A DNA stretch of 64,000 bases, taken from the NCBI GenBank assembly GCA_030435675.1, contig CM059623.1, forward strand, positions 150,012 to 214,011, written 5' to 3'. This stretch comes from Steinernema hermaphroditum (Eukaryota; Nematoda; Chromadorea; Rhabditida; Steinernematidae). Below, piece after piece: positions 25,501 through 34,590 of this stretch; the stretch's first letter is position 1; each line of letters begins with the position of its first letter. The notes under the pieces were generated by a model. That model was not told the DNA's origin and searched no databases. It worked only from the letters and a program-made list of their open reading frames with translations. The position numbers and the translations under genes are program-made.

Positions 25501-26303
25501 GAAAGTTTTGCAGGAAACTAAGATAGTCCACAGTAATCCCAACGGGAATAGGCGCGTTCGATCAGGCTCGTGCAGTTCTACAAGATCCAATCATAAAAAT
25601 GCTATGGTACTTTGGAGCAGGAGGGTCAGATGCAGAGCTTTTGGTATGAGCAAGGGCCCTGCTGTCTCGAATTGAAAGTTTTGCAGGAAACTAAGATAGT
25701 CCACAGTAATCCCAACGGGAATAGGCGCGTTCGATCAGGCTCGTGCAGTTCTACAAGATCCAATCATAAAAATGCTATGGTACTTTGGAGCAGGAGGGTC
25801 AGATGCAGAGCTTTTGGTATGAGCAAGGGCCCTGCTGTCTCGAATTGAAAGTTTTGCAGGAAACTAAGATAGTCCACAGTAATCCCAACGGGAATAGGCG
25901 CGTTCGATCAGGCTCGTGCAGTTCTACAAGATCCAATCATAAAAATGCTATGGTACTTTGGAGCAGGAGGGTCAGATGCAGAGCTTTTGGTATGAGCAAG
26001 GGCCCTGCTGTCTCGAATTGAAAGTTTTGCAGGAAACTAAGATAGTCCACAGTAATCCCAACGGGAATAGGCGCGTTCGATCAGGCTCGTGCAGTTCTAC
26101 AAGATCCAATCATAAAAATGATATGGTACTTTGGAGCAGGAGGGTCAGATGCAGAGCTTTTGGTATGAGCAAGGGCCCTGCTGTCTCGAATTGAAAGTTT
26201 TGCAGGAAACTAAGATAGTCCACAGGAATTCCAACGGGAGTAGGCGCGTTCGATCAGGCTCGTGCAGTTCTACAAGATCCAATCATAAAAATGATATGGT
26301 ACT
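19555..26303 (+). repeat. Homogenised block of type A/S monomers
   Basis: About 39 consecutive monomers are nearly all type A with S-type V2. They differ mainly at GCTATGG versus GATATGG and in isolated base changes, such as GGGAGTAGG and GCACGAGGG. No 161-bp unit and almost no R or B type occurs here, in contrast with 1-18 kb. This uniformity suggests recent amplification or efficient conversion. Confidence 0.8.
20074..20246 (+). repeat. Reference 173-bp monomer (type A/S)
   Basis: This unit represents the commonest form in the centre of the array and serves as a map. Offsets 1-42 are variable block V1 (A, B or C type). Offsets 43-48 are the palindrome GGGCCC, where length changes by 1 bp among subtypes. 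Offsets 54-89 are a near-invariant core. Offsets 90-113 are variable block V2 (R, S and minor types CACAGGAATCCC and CATAGGACTCCC). Offsets 114-140 are a second conserved core with TTCGATCAGG. Offsets 141-143 are TAC or TAT. Offsets 144-160 are conserved and A-rich at the end. Offsets 161-173 are the boundary segment (ATGCTATGGTACT or ATGATATGGTACT), lost in the 161-bp class. Monomer phase is arbitrary; I set offset 1 at TTGGAGC. Confidence 0.95.
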
Positions 26304-29300
26304 TTGGAGCAGGAGGGTCAGATGCAGAGCTTTTGGTATGAGCAAGGGCCCTGCTGTCTCGAATTGAAAGTTTTGCAGGAAACTAAGATAGTCCACAGTA
26401 ATCCCAACGGGAATAGGCGCGTTCGATCAGGCTCGTGCAGTTCTACAAGATCCAATCATAAAAATGATATGGTACTTTGGAGCAGGAGGGTCAGATGCAG
26501 AGCTTTTGGTATGAACAAGGGCCCTAGCTGTCTCGAATTGAAAGTTTTGCAGGAAACTAAGATAGTCCACAGTAATCCCAACGGGAATAGGCGCGTTCGA
26601 TCAGGCTCGTGCAGTTCTACAAGATCCAATCATAAAAATGATATGGTACTTTGGAGCAGGAGGGTCAGATGCAGAGCTTTTGGTATGAGCAAGGGCCCTG
26701 CTGTCTCGAATTGAAAGTTTTGCAGGAAACTAAGATAGTCCACAGTAATCCCAACGGGAATAGGCGCGTTCGATCAGGCTCGTGCAGTTCTACAAGATCC
26801 AATCATAAAAATGATATGGTACTTTGGAGCAGGAGGGTCAGATGCAGAACTCTTTGTATGAACAAGGCCCTATCTGTCTCGAATTGAAAGTTTTGCAGGA
26901 AACTAAGATTGTCCACAGTAATCCCAACGGGAATAGGCGCGTTCGATCAGGCTCGTGCAGTTCTACAAGATCCAATCATAAAAATGCTATGGTACTTTGG
27001 AGCAGGAGGGTCAGATGCAGAGCTTTTGGTATGAGCAAGGGCCCTGCTGTCTCGAATTGAAAGTTTTGCAGGAAACTAAGATAGTCCACAGTAATCCCAA
27101 CGGGAATAGGCGCGTTCGATCAGGCTCGTGCAGTTCTACAAGATCCAATCATAAAAATGATATGGTACTTTGGAGCAGGAGGGTCAGATGCAGAGCTTTT
27201 TGTATGATCAAGGGCCCTATCTGTCTCGAATTGAAAGTTTTGCAGGAAACTAAGATAGTCCACAGTAATCCCAACGGGAATAGGCGCGTTCGATCAGGCT
27301 CGTGCAGTTCTACAAGATCCAATCATAAAAATGATATGGTACTTTGGAGCAGGAGGGTCAGATGCAGAACTCTTTGTATGAACAAGGGCCCTATCTGTCT
27401 CGAATTGAAAGTTTTGCAGGAAACTAAGATAGTCCACAGTAATCCCAACGGGAATAGGCGCGTTCGATCAGGCTCGTGCAGTTCTACAAGATCCAATCAT
27501 AAAAATGCTATGGTACTTTGGAGCAGGAGGGTCAGATGCAGAGCTTTTGGTATGAGCAAGGGCCCTGCTGTCTCGAATTGAAAGTTTTGCAGGAAACTAA
27601 GATAGTCCACAGTAATCCCAACGGGAATAGGCGCGTTCGATCAGGCTCGTGCAGTTCTACAAGATCCAATCATAAAAATGATATGGTACTTTGGAGCAGG
27701 AGGGTCAGATGCAGAGCTTTTGGTATGAGCAAGGGCCCTGCTGTCTCGAATTGAAAGTTTTGCAGGAAACTAAGATAGTCCACAGTAATCCCAACGGGAA
27801 TAGGCGCGTTCGATCAGGCTCGTGCAGTTCTACAAGATCCAATCATAAAAATGATATGGTACTTTGGAGCAGGAGGGTCAGATGCAGAGCTCTTTGTATG
27901 AACAAGGGCCCTAGCTGTCTCGAATTGAAAGTTTTGCAGGAAACTAAGATAGTCCACAGTAATCCCAACGGGAATAGGCGCGTTCGATCAGGCTCGTGCA
28001 GTTCTACAAGATCCAATCATAAAAATGATATGGTACTTTGGAGCAGGAGGGTCAGATGCAGAGCTTTTGGTATGAGCAAGGGCCCTGCTGTCTCGAATTG
28101 AAAGTTTTGCAGGAAACTAAGATAGTCCACAGGAATTCCAACGGGAATAGGCGCGTTCGATCAGGCTCGTGCAGTTCTACAAGATCCAATCATAAAAATG
28201 ATATGGTACTTTGGAGCAGGAGGGTCAGATGCAGAGCTTTTGGTATGAGCAAGGGCCCTGCTGTCTCGAATTGAAAGTTTTGCAGGAAACTAAGATAGTC
28301 CACAGTAATCCCAACGGGAATAGGCGCGTTCGATCAGGCTCGTGCAGTTCTACAAGATCCAATCATAAAAATGATATGGTACTTTGGAGCAGGAGGGTCA
28401 GATGCAGAACTCTTTGTATGAACAAGGCCCTATCTGTCTCGAATTGAAAGTTTTGCAGGAAACTAAGATTGTCCACAGTAATCCCAACGGGAATAGGCGC
28501 GTTCGATCAGGCTCGTGCAGTTCTACAAGATCCAATCATAAAAATGCTATGGTACTTTGGAGCACGAGGGTCAGATGCAGAGCATTTGGTATGAGCAAGG
28601 GCCCTGCTGTCTCGAATTGAAAGTTTTGCAGGAAACTAAGATAGTCCACAGTAATCCCAACGGGAATAGGCGCGTTCGATCAGGCTCGTGCAGTTCTACA
28701 AGATCCAATCATAAAAATGATGTGGTACTTTGGAGCAGGAGGGTCAGATGCAGAGCTTTTGGTATGAGCAAGGGCCCTGCTGTCTCGAATTGAAAGTTTT
28801 GCAGGAAACTAAGATAGTCCACAGTAATCCCAACGGGAATAGGCGCGTTCGATCAGGCTCGTGCAGTTCTACAAGATCCAATCATAAAAATGATATGGTA
28901 CTTTGGAGCAGGAGGGTCAGATGCAGAGCTCTTTGTATGAACAAGGGCCCTATCTGTCTCGAATTGAAAGTTTTGCAGGAAACTAAGATAGTCCACAGTA
29001 ATCCCAACGGGAATAGGCGCGTTCGATCAGGCTCGTGCAGTTCTACAAGATCCAATCATAAAAATGATATGGTACTTTGGAGCAGGAGGGTCAGATGCAG
29101 AGCTTTTGGTATGAGCAAGGGCCCTGCTGTCTCGAATTGAAAGTTTTGCAGGAAACTAAGATAGTCCACAGTAATCCCAACGGGAAGTAGGCGCGTTCGA
29201 TCAGGCTCGTGCAGTTCTACAAGATCCAATCATAAAAATGATATGGTACTTTGGAGCAGGAGGGTCAGATGCAGAGCTTTTGGTATGAACAAGGGCCCTG

Positions 29301-31495
29301 CTGTCTCGAATTGAAAGTTTTGCAGGAAACTAAGATAGTCCACAGTAATCCCAACGGGAATAGGCGCGTTCGATCAGGCTCGTGCAGTTCTACAAGATCC
29401 AATCATAAAAATGATATGGTACTTTGGAGCAGGAGGGTCAGATGCAGAGCTCTTTGGTATGAGCAAGGGCCCTAGCTGTCTCGAATTGAAAGTTTTGCAG
29501 GAAACTAAGATAGTCCACAGTAATCCCAACGGGAATAGGCGCGTTCGATCAGGCTCGTGCAGTTCTACAAGATCCAATCATAAAAATGATATGGTACTTT
29601 GGAGCAGGAGGGTCAGATGCAGAGCTTTTGGTATGAGCAAGGGCCCTGCTGTCTCGAATTGAAAGTTTTGCAGGAAACTAAGATAGTCCACAGTAATCCC
29701 AACGGGAATAGGCGCGTTCGATCAGGCTCGTGCAGTTCTACAAGATCCAATCATAAAAATGATATGGTACTTTGGAGCAGGAGGGTCAGATGCAGAGCTT
29801 TTGGTATGAGCAAGGGCCCTGCTGTCTCGAATTGAAAGTTTTGCAGGAAACTAAGATAGTCCACAGTAATCCCAACGGGAATAGGCGCGTTCGATCAGGC
29901 TCGTGCAGTTCTACAAGATCCAATCATAAAAATGATATGGTACTTTGGAGCAGGAGGGTCAGATGCAGAGCTTTTGGTATGAGCAAGGGCCCTTCTGTCT
30001 CGAATTGAAAGTTTTGCAGGAAACTAAGATAGTCCACAGTAATCCCAACGGGAATAGGCGCGTTCGATCAGGCTCGTGCAGTTCTACAAGATCCAATCAT
30101 AAAAATGCTATGGTACTTTGGAGCAGGAGGGTCAGATGCAGAGCTTTTGGTATGAGCAAGGGCCCTGCTGTCTCGAATTGAAAGTTTTGCAGGAAACTAA
30201 GATAGTCCACAGTAATCCCAACGGGAATAGGCGCGTTCGATCAGGCTCGTGCAGTTCTACAAGATCCAATCATAAAAATGATATGGTACTTTGGAGCAGG
30301 AGGGTCAGATGCAGAGCTTTTGGTATGAACAAGGCCCTACCTGTCTCGAATTGAAAGTTTTGCAGGAAACTAAGATAGTCCACAGTAATCCCAACGGGAA
30401 TAGGCGCGTTCGATCAGGCTCGTGCAGTTCTACAAGATCCAATCATAAAAATGCTATGGTACTTTGGAGCACGAGGGTCAGACGCAGAGCTTTTGGTATG
30501 AGCAAGGGCCCTGCTGTCTCGAATTGAAAGTTTTGCAGGAAACTAAGATAGTCCGCAGGAAATCCAACGAGAGTAGGCGCGTTCGATCAGGCTCGTGCAG
30601 TTCTATAAGATCCAATCATAAAAATGATATGGTACTTTGGAGCAGGAGGGTCAGATGCAGAGCTTTTGGTATGAGCAAGGGCCCTGCTGTCTCGAATTGA
30701 AAGTTTTGCAGGAAACTAAGATAGTCCACAGTAATCCCAACGGGAATAGGCGCGTTCGATCAGGCTCGTGCAGTTCTACAAGATCCAATCATAAAAATGA
30801 TATGGTACTTTGGAGCAGGAGGGTCAGATGCAGAACTCTTTGTATGAACAAGGCCCTATCTGTCTCGAATTGAAAGTTTTGCAGGAAACTAAGATTGTCC
30901 ACAGTAATCCCAACGGGAATAGGCGCGTTCGATCAGGCTCGTGCAGTTCTACAAGATCCAATCATAAAAATGCTATGGTACTTTGGAGCACGAGGGTCAG
31001 ATGCAGAGCATTTGGTATGAGCAAGGGCCCTGCTGTCTGGAATTGAAAGTTTTGCAGGAAACTAAGATAGTCCACAGTAATCCCAACGGGAATAGGCGCG
31101 TTCGATCAGGCTCGTGCAGTTCTACAAGATCCAATCATAAAAATGATGTGGTAGTTTGGAGCAGGAGGGTCAGATGCAGAGCTTTTGGTATGAGCAAGGG
31201 CCCTGCTGTCTCGAATTGAAAGTTTTGCAGGAAACTAAGATAGTCCACAGTAATCCCAACGGGAATAGGCGCGTTCGATCAGGCTCGTGCAGTTCTACAA
31301 GATCCAATCATAAAAATGATATGGTACTTTGGAGCAGGAGGGTCAGATGCAGAACTCTTTGTATGAACAAGGCCCTATCTGTCTCGAATTGAAAGTTTTG
31401 CAGGAAACTAAGATTGTCCACAGTAATCCCAACGGGAATAGGCGCGTTCGATCAGGCTCGTGCAGTTCTACAAGATCCAATCATAAAAATGCTAT

Positions 31496-31506
31496 GGTAC
31501 TTTGGA
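31496..31506. repeat. Target-site duplication, left copy
   Basis: GGTACTTTGGA, part of the satellite monomer (offset 168 through offset 5 of the next unit), lies immediately before the first retrotransposon base. It is repeated exactly at 34580-34590. The monomer continuation GCACGAGGG follows only the right copy. Confidence 0.92.
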
Positions 31507-31643
31507 AGACTTTCGCCTGTGTGTTCGTGGTGAGCGGTCGGTTGTCCATTTCGCTCTCTCGGAGCGGTCGACCGTCCGTCTCACATCCGCCTCCAGCAGT
31601 GATCGCTCCGGCTTCCAGAAGGATTGGAACACCAGGAAGCCGT
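31507..31643 (+). other. Retrotransposon 5' region before the first ATG
   Basis: This GC-rich stretch has no in-frame stop and no ATG in the main frame. It is either the 5' untranslated region, possibly carrying the internal promoter non-LTR elements use, or the remains of an N-terminal extension whose start was lost by 5' truncation. The satellite frame upstream runs into it without a stop, so one open frame spans the junction from the satellite into the element. Confidence 0.6.
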
Positions 31644-34535
31644 ATGTTCCACCCCCAGAAGCCAAGGATCGTACTCGGAACTCTCAATGTGCGCCGCCTA
31701 GCTTCAACCGAACGTCTCATCGAGCTGCAAGAAGAACTGGCGATCACGAACATTGATGCCATCGCCTTGACGGAGCTGCGCTGGAGAGGGACCAACGCGC
31801 TTGATCTCAACGACTCGGAGTTCCGGTTCTACTATGCCGGACCCGAAGAAAGCGTCGACCCGTCAGGCACCGGATTCCTGATCAGAAGACGGCTAAAGCA
31901 TCAAGTCGTCCAGTTCCGACGCGTCTCCAACCGGATCTCCCTCCTGGACCTTCAGTTTGGAAACCAAATCCTGCGCCTCTACAGTGTGTATGCGCCTCCA
32001 ACTGGGTACAGAAGCCGCGACGACGACGACGACTCCAGCGAAGAAGAAGACGATGATGACTACGAAGCCCTGCTTGACGATCTTCGAGCGGAACTGCGGT
32101 CTGCTGGCATGCCTGGCTGGGAAAGGGGTGTCAGTAGCTCCGGATCGGGAGCAATCGCTCGAATGCGGGTGTTCCCTGTTCTGCTCGGAGATCTCAACGC
32201 GAAGATGGGCCGCAAACAAGAAGAAGACGAAGAAGCGCTCGGAAACCACGGGTACGGCGACCGCAACGCGAGAGGCCAACTTCTGGTGGACCTGTGTGAA
32301 GATTTCAAGCTCCGGTCGGTCAACTCTTTCTTCAAAGGCCGCCCAGGACGGAAATGGACGTGGATTTCCCCGGATCGAAGGACCCGCAATTGCATCGACT
32401 ACGTTCTGGCCCCACGCTCCATCAAGTTCCGAAGTTCGACTGTCCTGGGATCCTCCAATGCCGGATCGGACCACAGGATTCTTCGCGCCATCATCCAGCC
32501 ACCGACGCCGGCAACCAGAAGAACTCAGCCACCGCCGAAGGAGAGGAAGCGCCTCAACCGGAACCTCTTCCGGATGGCCACCGCGCTCCAGCCGCCCGTG
32601 ATTGACCGAAACTCGCCACTCGCCTACACCCAGCTCGTGGACTACATCCGAGAAGCTTCCCAGTTCGCCGAAGAGCCTGCAGAGAAGACCCGAAGACTGA
32701 AGTCGTCGACGATCGCCCTTCTCCGCCAGAGACACCTGCTACGCCAGCGCCAAGCAACTGCCTCCAACCGCCTGGAATTCACCGAATTCAACAAGATGGT
32801 GCGCCGAGAAATCCGGAAGGACATCAACGACCACCATCGACTCCTCGTGGAAGAAGCAGTCAAGAACGCGAGAGGCCTGCGCACGCTACACAAGGAGACG
32901 ACGATAGGAAGAAGGCACATCGTCCAACTACGAAATCAAGAAGGCGCTCTGTGTACGACAAAGACGATGATCCACGATGCCGTGAGGGAATTCTACAACG
33001 AACTCTACGCATCCACGGTGCACGTCGACTACGAAGCCTCTGAAGCGATGGACGACTGCCCGGAATTCCTGGAAATTGAAGTCCGAGAAGCGTTGAAGAA
33101 GATGAAGACCGGCCGAAGCCCTGGACAAGACAAGGTCACGGTGGAAATGCTCAAATTGGGCGAGAACACCTTCATCCGCCCTCTGACCGACATCTTCAAC
33201 AGATGCCTGCGATGCTGCGAAGTTCCTGAGAAGATGGCCGACGCCTCGACTGTGCTCCTGTACAAGAAAGGAGATCCGCTGCTGATCAAGAACTACAGGC
33301 CCATCTCGCTGCTCTCCGTGATATACAAGCTACTCACGAAGACAATCGTGCAACGGATTGAGCACGTTTTGGACGCCGCTCAGCCAGTGGAACAGGCCGG
33401 ATTCAGAAGAAACTTCTCGACGATCGACCACCTGCACGCCGTCAACGAGTTGCTGGAGAAGACTCGCGAATACCGTGTCCCGATCTACATCGTCTTCGTC
33501 GATTTTGAGAAGGCCTTCGACACGGTAGAAGCCAACGCGATCTGGAAGGCAATCGAACGGCAAGGTGTGCCACGGCAGATCGTCGCCCTCCTCCGGAGGA
33601 TCCAAGATGAAGCCGCGAGTCACATCCAGTTAGGAGAAGACCGTGTGCCGATCAACATCCAGCGAGGGGTCCGGCAGGGAGACGTCATCAGCCCGAAGCT
33701 CTTCACGGCGACGCTCGAGCAAATCTTCCGCGAACTCGACTGGACGAACTGCGGACTCATCGTCAATGGTGAGAGGCTGTCCAACCTCCGGTTTGCAGAC
33801 GATATCGCACTGGTGGCCACGTCGGAGGAAGAGCTGCAGAAGATGGTCGACGAACTCAACGAAGTGTCCCTCCGGAGCGGCCTCAAGATCAACGCAGAGA
33901 AGACGAAGATCATGGCGAACGAAGAAGCGACGATCCTCCTGAACGGAAACGCTCTGGAACAAGTCGAAGCCTTCGTCTACCTCGGCCAAGAAGTCCGCCT
34001 CGCGAGAAACCATCTGAAAGAAGTGGGACGAAGGATACGCAGCGGCTGGAACGTCTTCCGCAAGTACCAGGAGTTCCTGACGTCGCCTTCAGTCCTGATG
34101 CGGTGGAAAAGAAGACTCTTCAACCAGTGCGTGCTACCGGCGATGCTGTACGGTTGTGAAACCTGGACGCTGACGAAAGCAGCACGAAGAAAGTTGGAAA
34201 CCAGTCAGCGTCGAATGGAACGAAGAATGCTCCGTGTAAGGCTCCTGGACAGAAGGACGAACGAGTGGCTGAGAGGAGTAACGAAGCTGAAGGACGCCCA
34301 CGGATCAGCGACAAGAAGGAAGTGGAACTACGCCTGGAAGACTGCTCATGAACTGCCTGAGAAGTGGTCGACGAAGCTCGAAGAATGGCGGCCACCGACG
34401 ACGCGCCCCATCGGAAGACCGAGGACCAGATGGCGAGATGATTTCACGAAGAAACTCGGAATGCAACGGTGGCGACAACGGGCACGAGAAGAGGACCGAC
34501 AACAATGGATTCATATGGGGTGTGGCTCGATGTAA
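31644..34535 (+). CDS. APE-type endonuclease / reverse transcriptase polyprotein (RTE-like)
   Basis: The 963-residue protein starts at the first in-frame ATG of the element and ends at TAA (34533-34535). An APE-like endonuclease occupies about residues 8-285: GTLNVRRL, TELRW with the candidate catalytic Glu44, YSVYAPP, GDLNAKMG (182-189), TWISPD, IDYVLAP and SDHRIL (275-280). In this family it nicks target DNA to prime reverse transcription. A basic, helical linker follows. Reverse transcriptase covers about 480-785: GRSPGQDKVTVEMLK, NYRPISLLSVIYK, FVDFEKAFD (618-626), RGVRQGDVISPKLF (674-687), the catalytic FADD box (717-720), GLKINAEKTK and VYLGQE. The C-terminal region (about 790-963) has a basic domain and GRPRTRWRDDF (924-934), common in RTE-type proteins. 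No frameshift or internal stop is seen and all key residues are present, so it may be competent. One unusual acidic insertion lies at 126-139. Codons favour C or G in third position. Confidence 0.93.
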   Translation: MFHPQKPRIVLGTLNVRRLASTERLIELQEELAITNIDAIALTELRWRGTNALDLNDSEFRFYYAGPEESVDPSGTGFLIRRRLKHQVVQFRRVSNRISLLDLQFGNQILRLYSVYAPPTGYRSRDDDDDSSEEEDDDDYEALLDDLRAELRSAGMPGWERGVSSSGSGAIARMRVFPVLLGDLNAKMGRKQEEDEEALGNHGYGDRNARGQLLVDLCEDFKLRSVNSFFKGRPGRKWTWISPDRRTRNCIDYVLAPRSIKFRSSTVLGSSNAGSDHRILRAIIQPPTPATRRTQPPPKERKRLNRNLFRMATALQPPVIDRNSPLAYTQLVDYIREASQFAEEPAEKTRRLKSSTIALLRQRHLLRQRQATASNRLEFTEFNKMVRREIRKDINDHHRLLVEEAVKNARGLRTLHKETTIGRRHIVQLRNQEGALCTTKTMIHDAVREFYNELYASTVHVDYEASEAMDDCPEFLEIEVREALKKMKTGRSPGQDKVTVEMLKLGENTFIRPLTDIFNRCLRCCEVPEKMADASTVLLYKKGDPLLIKNYRPISLLSVIYKLLTKTIVQRIEHVLDAAQPVEQAGFRRNFSTIDHLHAVNELLEKTREYRVPIYIVFVDFEKAFDTVEANAIWKAIERQGVPRQIVALLRRIQDEAASHIQLGEDRVPINIQRGVRQGDVISPKLFTATLEQIFRELDWTNCGLIVNGERLSNLRFADDIALVATSEEELQKMVDELNEVSLRSGLKINAEKTKIMANEEATILLNGNALEQVEAFVYLGQEVRLARNHLKEVGRRIRSGWNVFRKYQEFLTSPSVLMRWKRRLFNQCVLPAMLYGCETWTLTKAARRKLETSQRRMERRMLRVRLLDRRTNEWLRGVTKLKDAHGSATRRKWNYAWKTAHELPEKWSTKLEEWRPPTTRPIGRPRTRWRDDFTKKLGMQRWRQRAREEDRQQWIHMGCGSM
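32019..32060 (+). repeat. Acidic codon repeat in the endonuclease domain
   Basis: GAC, GAA, GAG and GAT codons encode five Asp, two Ser, three Glu and four Asp (residues 126-139) between the YSVYAPP strand and the helix before GDLNAKMG. RTE endonucleases usually have a short acidic stretch at this point, so this looks like a microsatellite-type expansion of a tolerated loop. Confidence 0.75.
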
Positions 34536-34579
34536 TGTTGAAGATTCCACAAATAAATCGTAAATCGTAATCGTAAATC
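34536..34579 (+). other. Retrotransposon 3' UTR and terminal short-repeat tail
   Basis: The untranslated end is very short. After the stop codon, the sequence reaches TAAATCG, TAAATCG, TAATCG and TAAATCG (34554-34580, the last G shared with the target repeat). Such short tandem repeats in place of poly(A) are typical of RTE and related clades, where they are thought to be the template for target-primed reverse transcription. Confidence 0.85.
34552..34557 (+). promoter_or_regulatory. AATAAA, possible polyadenylation signal
   Basis: A perfect hexamer lies 17 bp after the stop codon and overlaps the first TAAATCG repeat. It could be a cleavage/polyadenylation signal, or may only be part of the tail repeat. 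Confidence 0.4.
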
Positions 34580-34590
34580 GGTACTTTGGA
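34580..34590. repeat. Target-site duplication, right copy
   Basis: GGTACTTTGGA matches 31496-31506 exactly and leads back into the satellite at GCACGAGGGTCAGACG. The first G could equally be the last base of the final TAAATCG tail repeat, so the duplication is 10 or 11 bp. Confidence 0.92.

Larger units (their letters stand above)
1..31495 (+). repeat. Satellite array, left arm (about 173-bp monomer)
   Basis: Head-to-tail monomers run without interruption from the first base to the retrotransposon, all in one orientation. The usual spacing of a fixed landmark (TTGGAGC) is 173 bp, with 161-bp and 174-bp variants. Large parts of the monomer hardly change: TCTCGAATTGAAAG, GTTTTGCAGGAAACTAAGAT, GGCGCGTTCGATCAGG and AGATCCAATCATAAAAAT. 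Variation is concentrated in two blocks. The first 50 bp distinguishes type A (GCAGAGCTTTTGGTATGAGC), type B (GCAGAACTCTTTGTATGAAC) and type C (GCATAACTCTTTG). Offsets 90-113 distinguish R type (CGCAGGAAATCCAACGAG) from S type (CACAGTAATCCCAACGGG). No gene is seen. The array enters from outside the window, so its true length is unknown. Its chromosomal role (centromeric, subtelomeric or other) cannot be read from sequence alone. Confidence 0.97.
31507..34579 (+). mobile_element. RTE-like non-LTR retrotransposon, apparently near full length
   Basis: This is a self-contained 3073-bp insertion with composition and codon use unlike the satellite around it. It has about 137 bp before the first usable ATG, a single ORF with APE-type endonuclease and reverse transcriptase, and a 3' region of about 45 bp with AATAAA and TAAATCG-like terminal repeats. 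There are no long terminal repeats and no poly(A) tail. The 11-bp direct repeat at its ends is the satellite target. Deleting the element plus one repeat leaves the neighbouring monomer landmarks (31329 and 34586) exactly 173 bp apart, so insertion caused no deletion. RTE elements are typically about 3.2-3.3 kb; a short 5' truncation cannot be excluded. Clade assignment rests on motif order and tail type read by eye. Confidence 0.9.

Noticed and set aside
1..31495. CRISPR array
   Set aside because: The repeats are directly adjacent, 161-174 bp long, and have no unique spacers. The context is eukaryotic satellite DNA.
31893..32735. 280-codon minus-strand open frame inside the retrotransposon, and several shorter ones between 31481 and 34550
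   Set aside because: They are antisense or out-of-frame shadows of the GC-rich reverse transcriptase ORF. None shows a domain, and the + strand frame has a complete set of endonuclease and RT motifs.
31507..34579. Retrovirus or LTR retrotransposon
   Set aside because: There are no terminal repeats, no protease, RNase H or integrase motifs, and the endonuclease is APE type at the N terminus, as in non-LTR elements.
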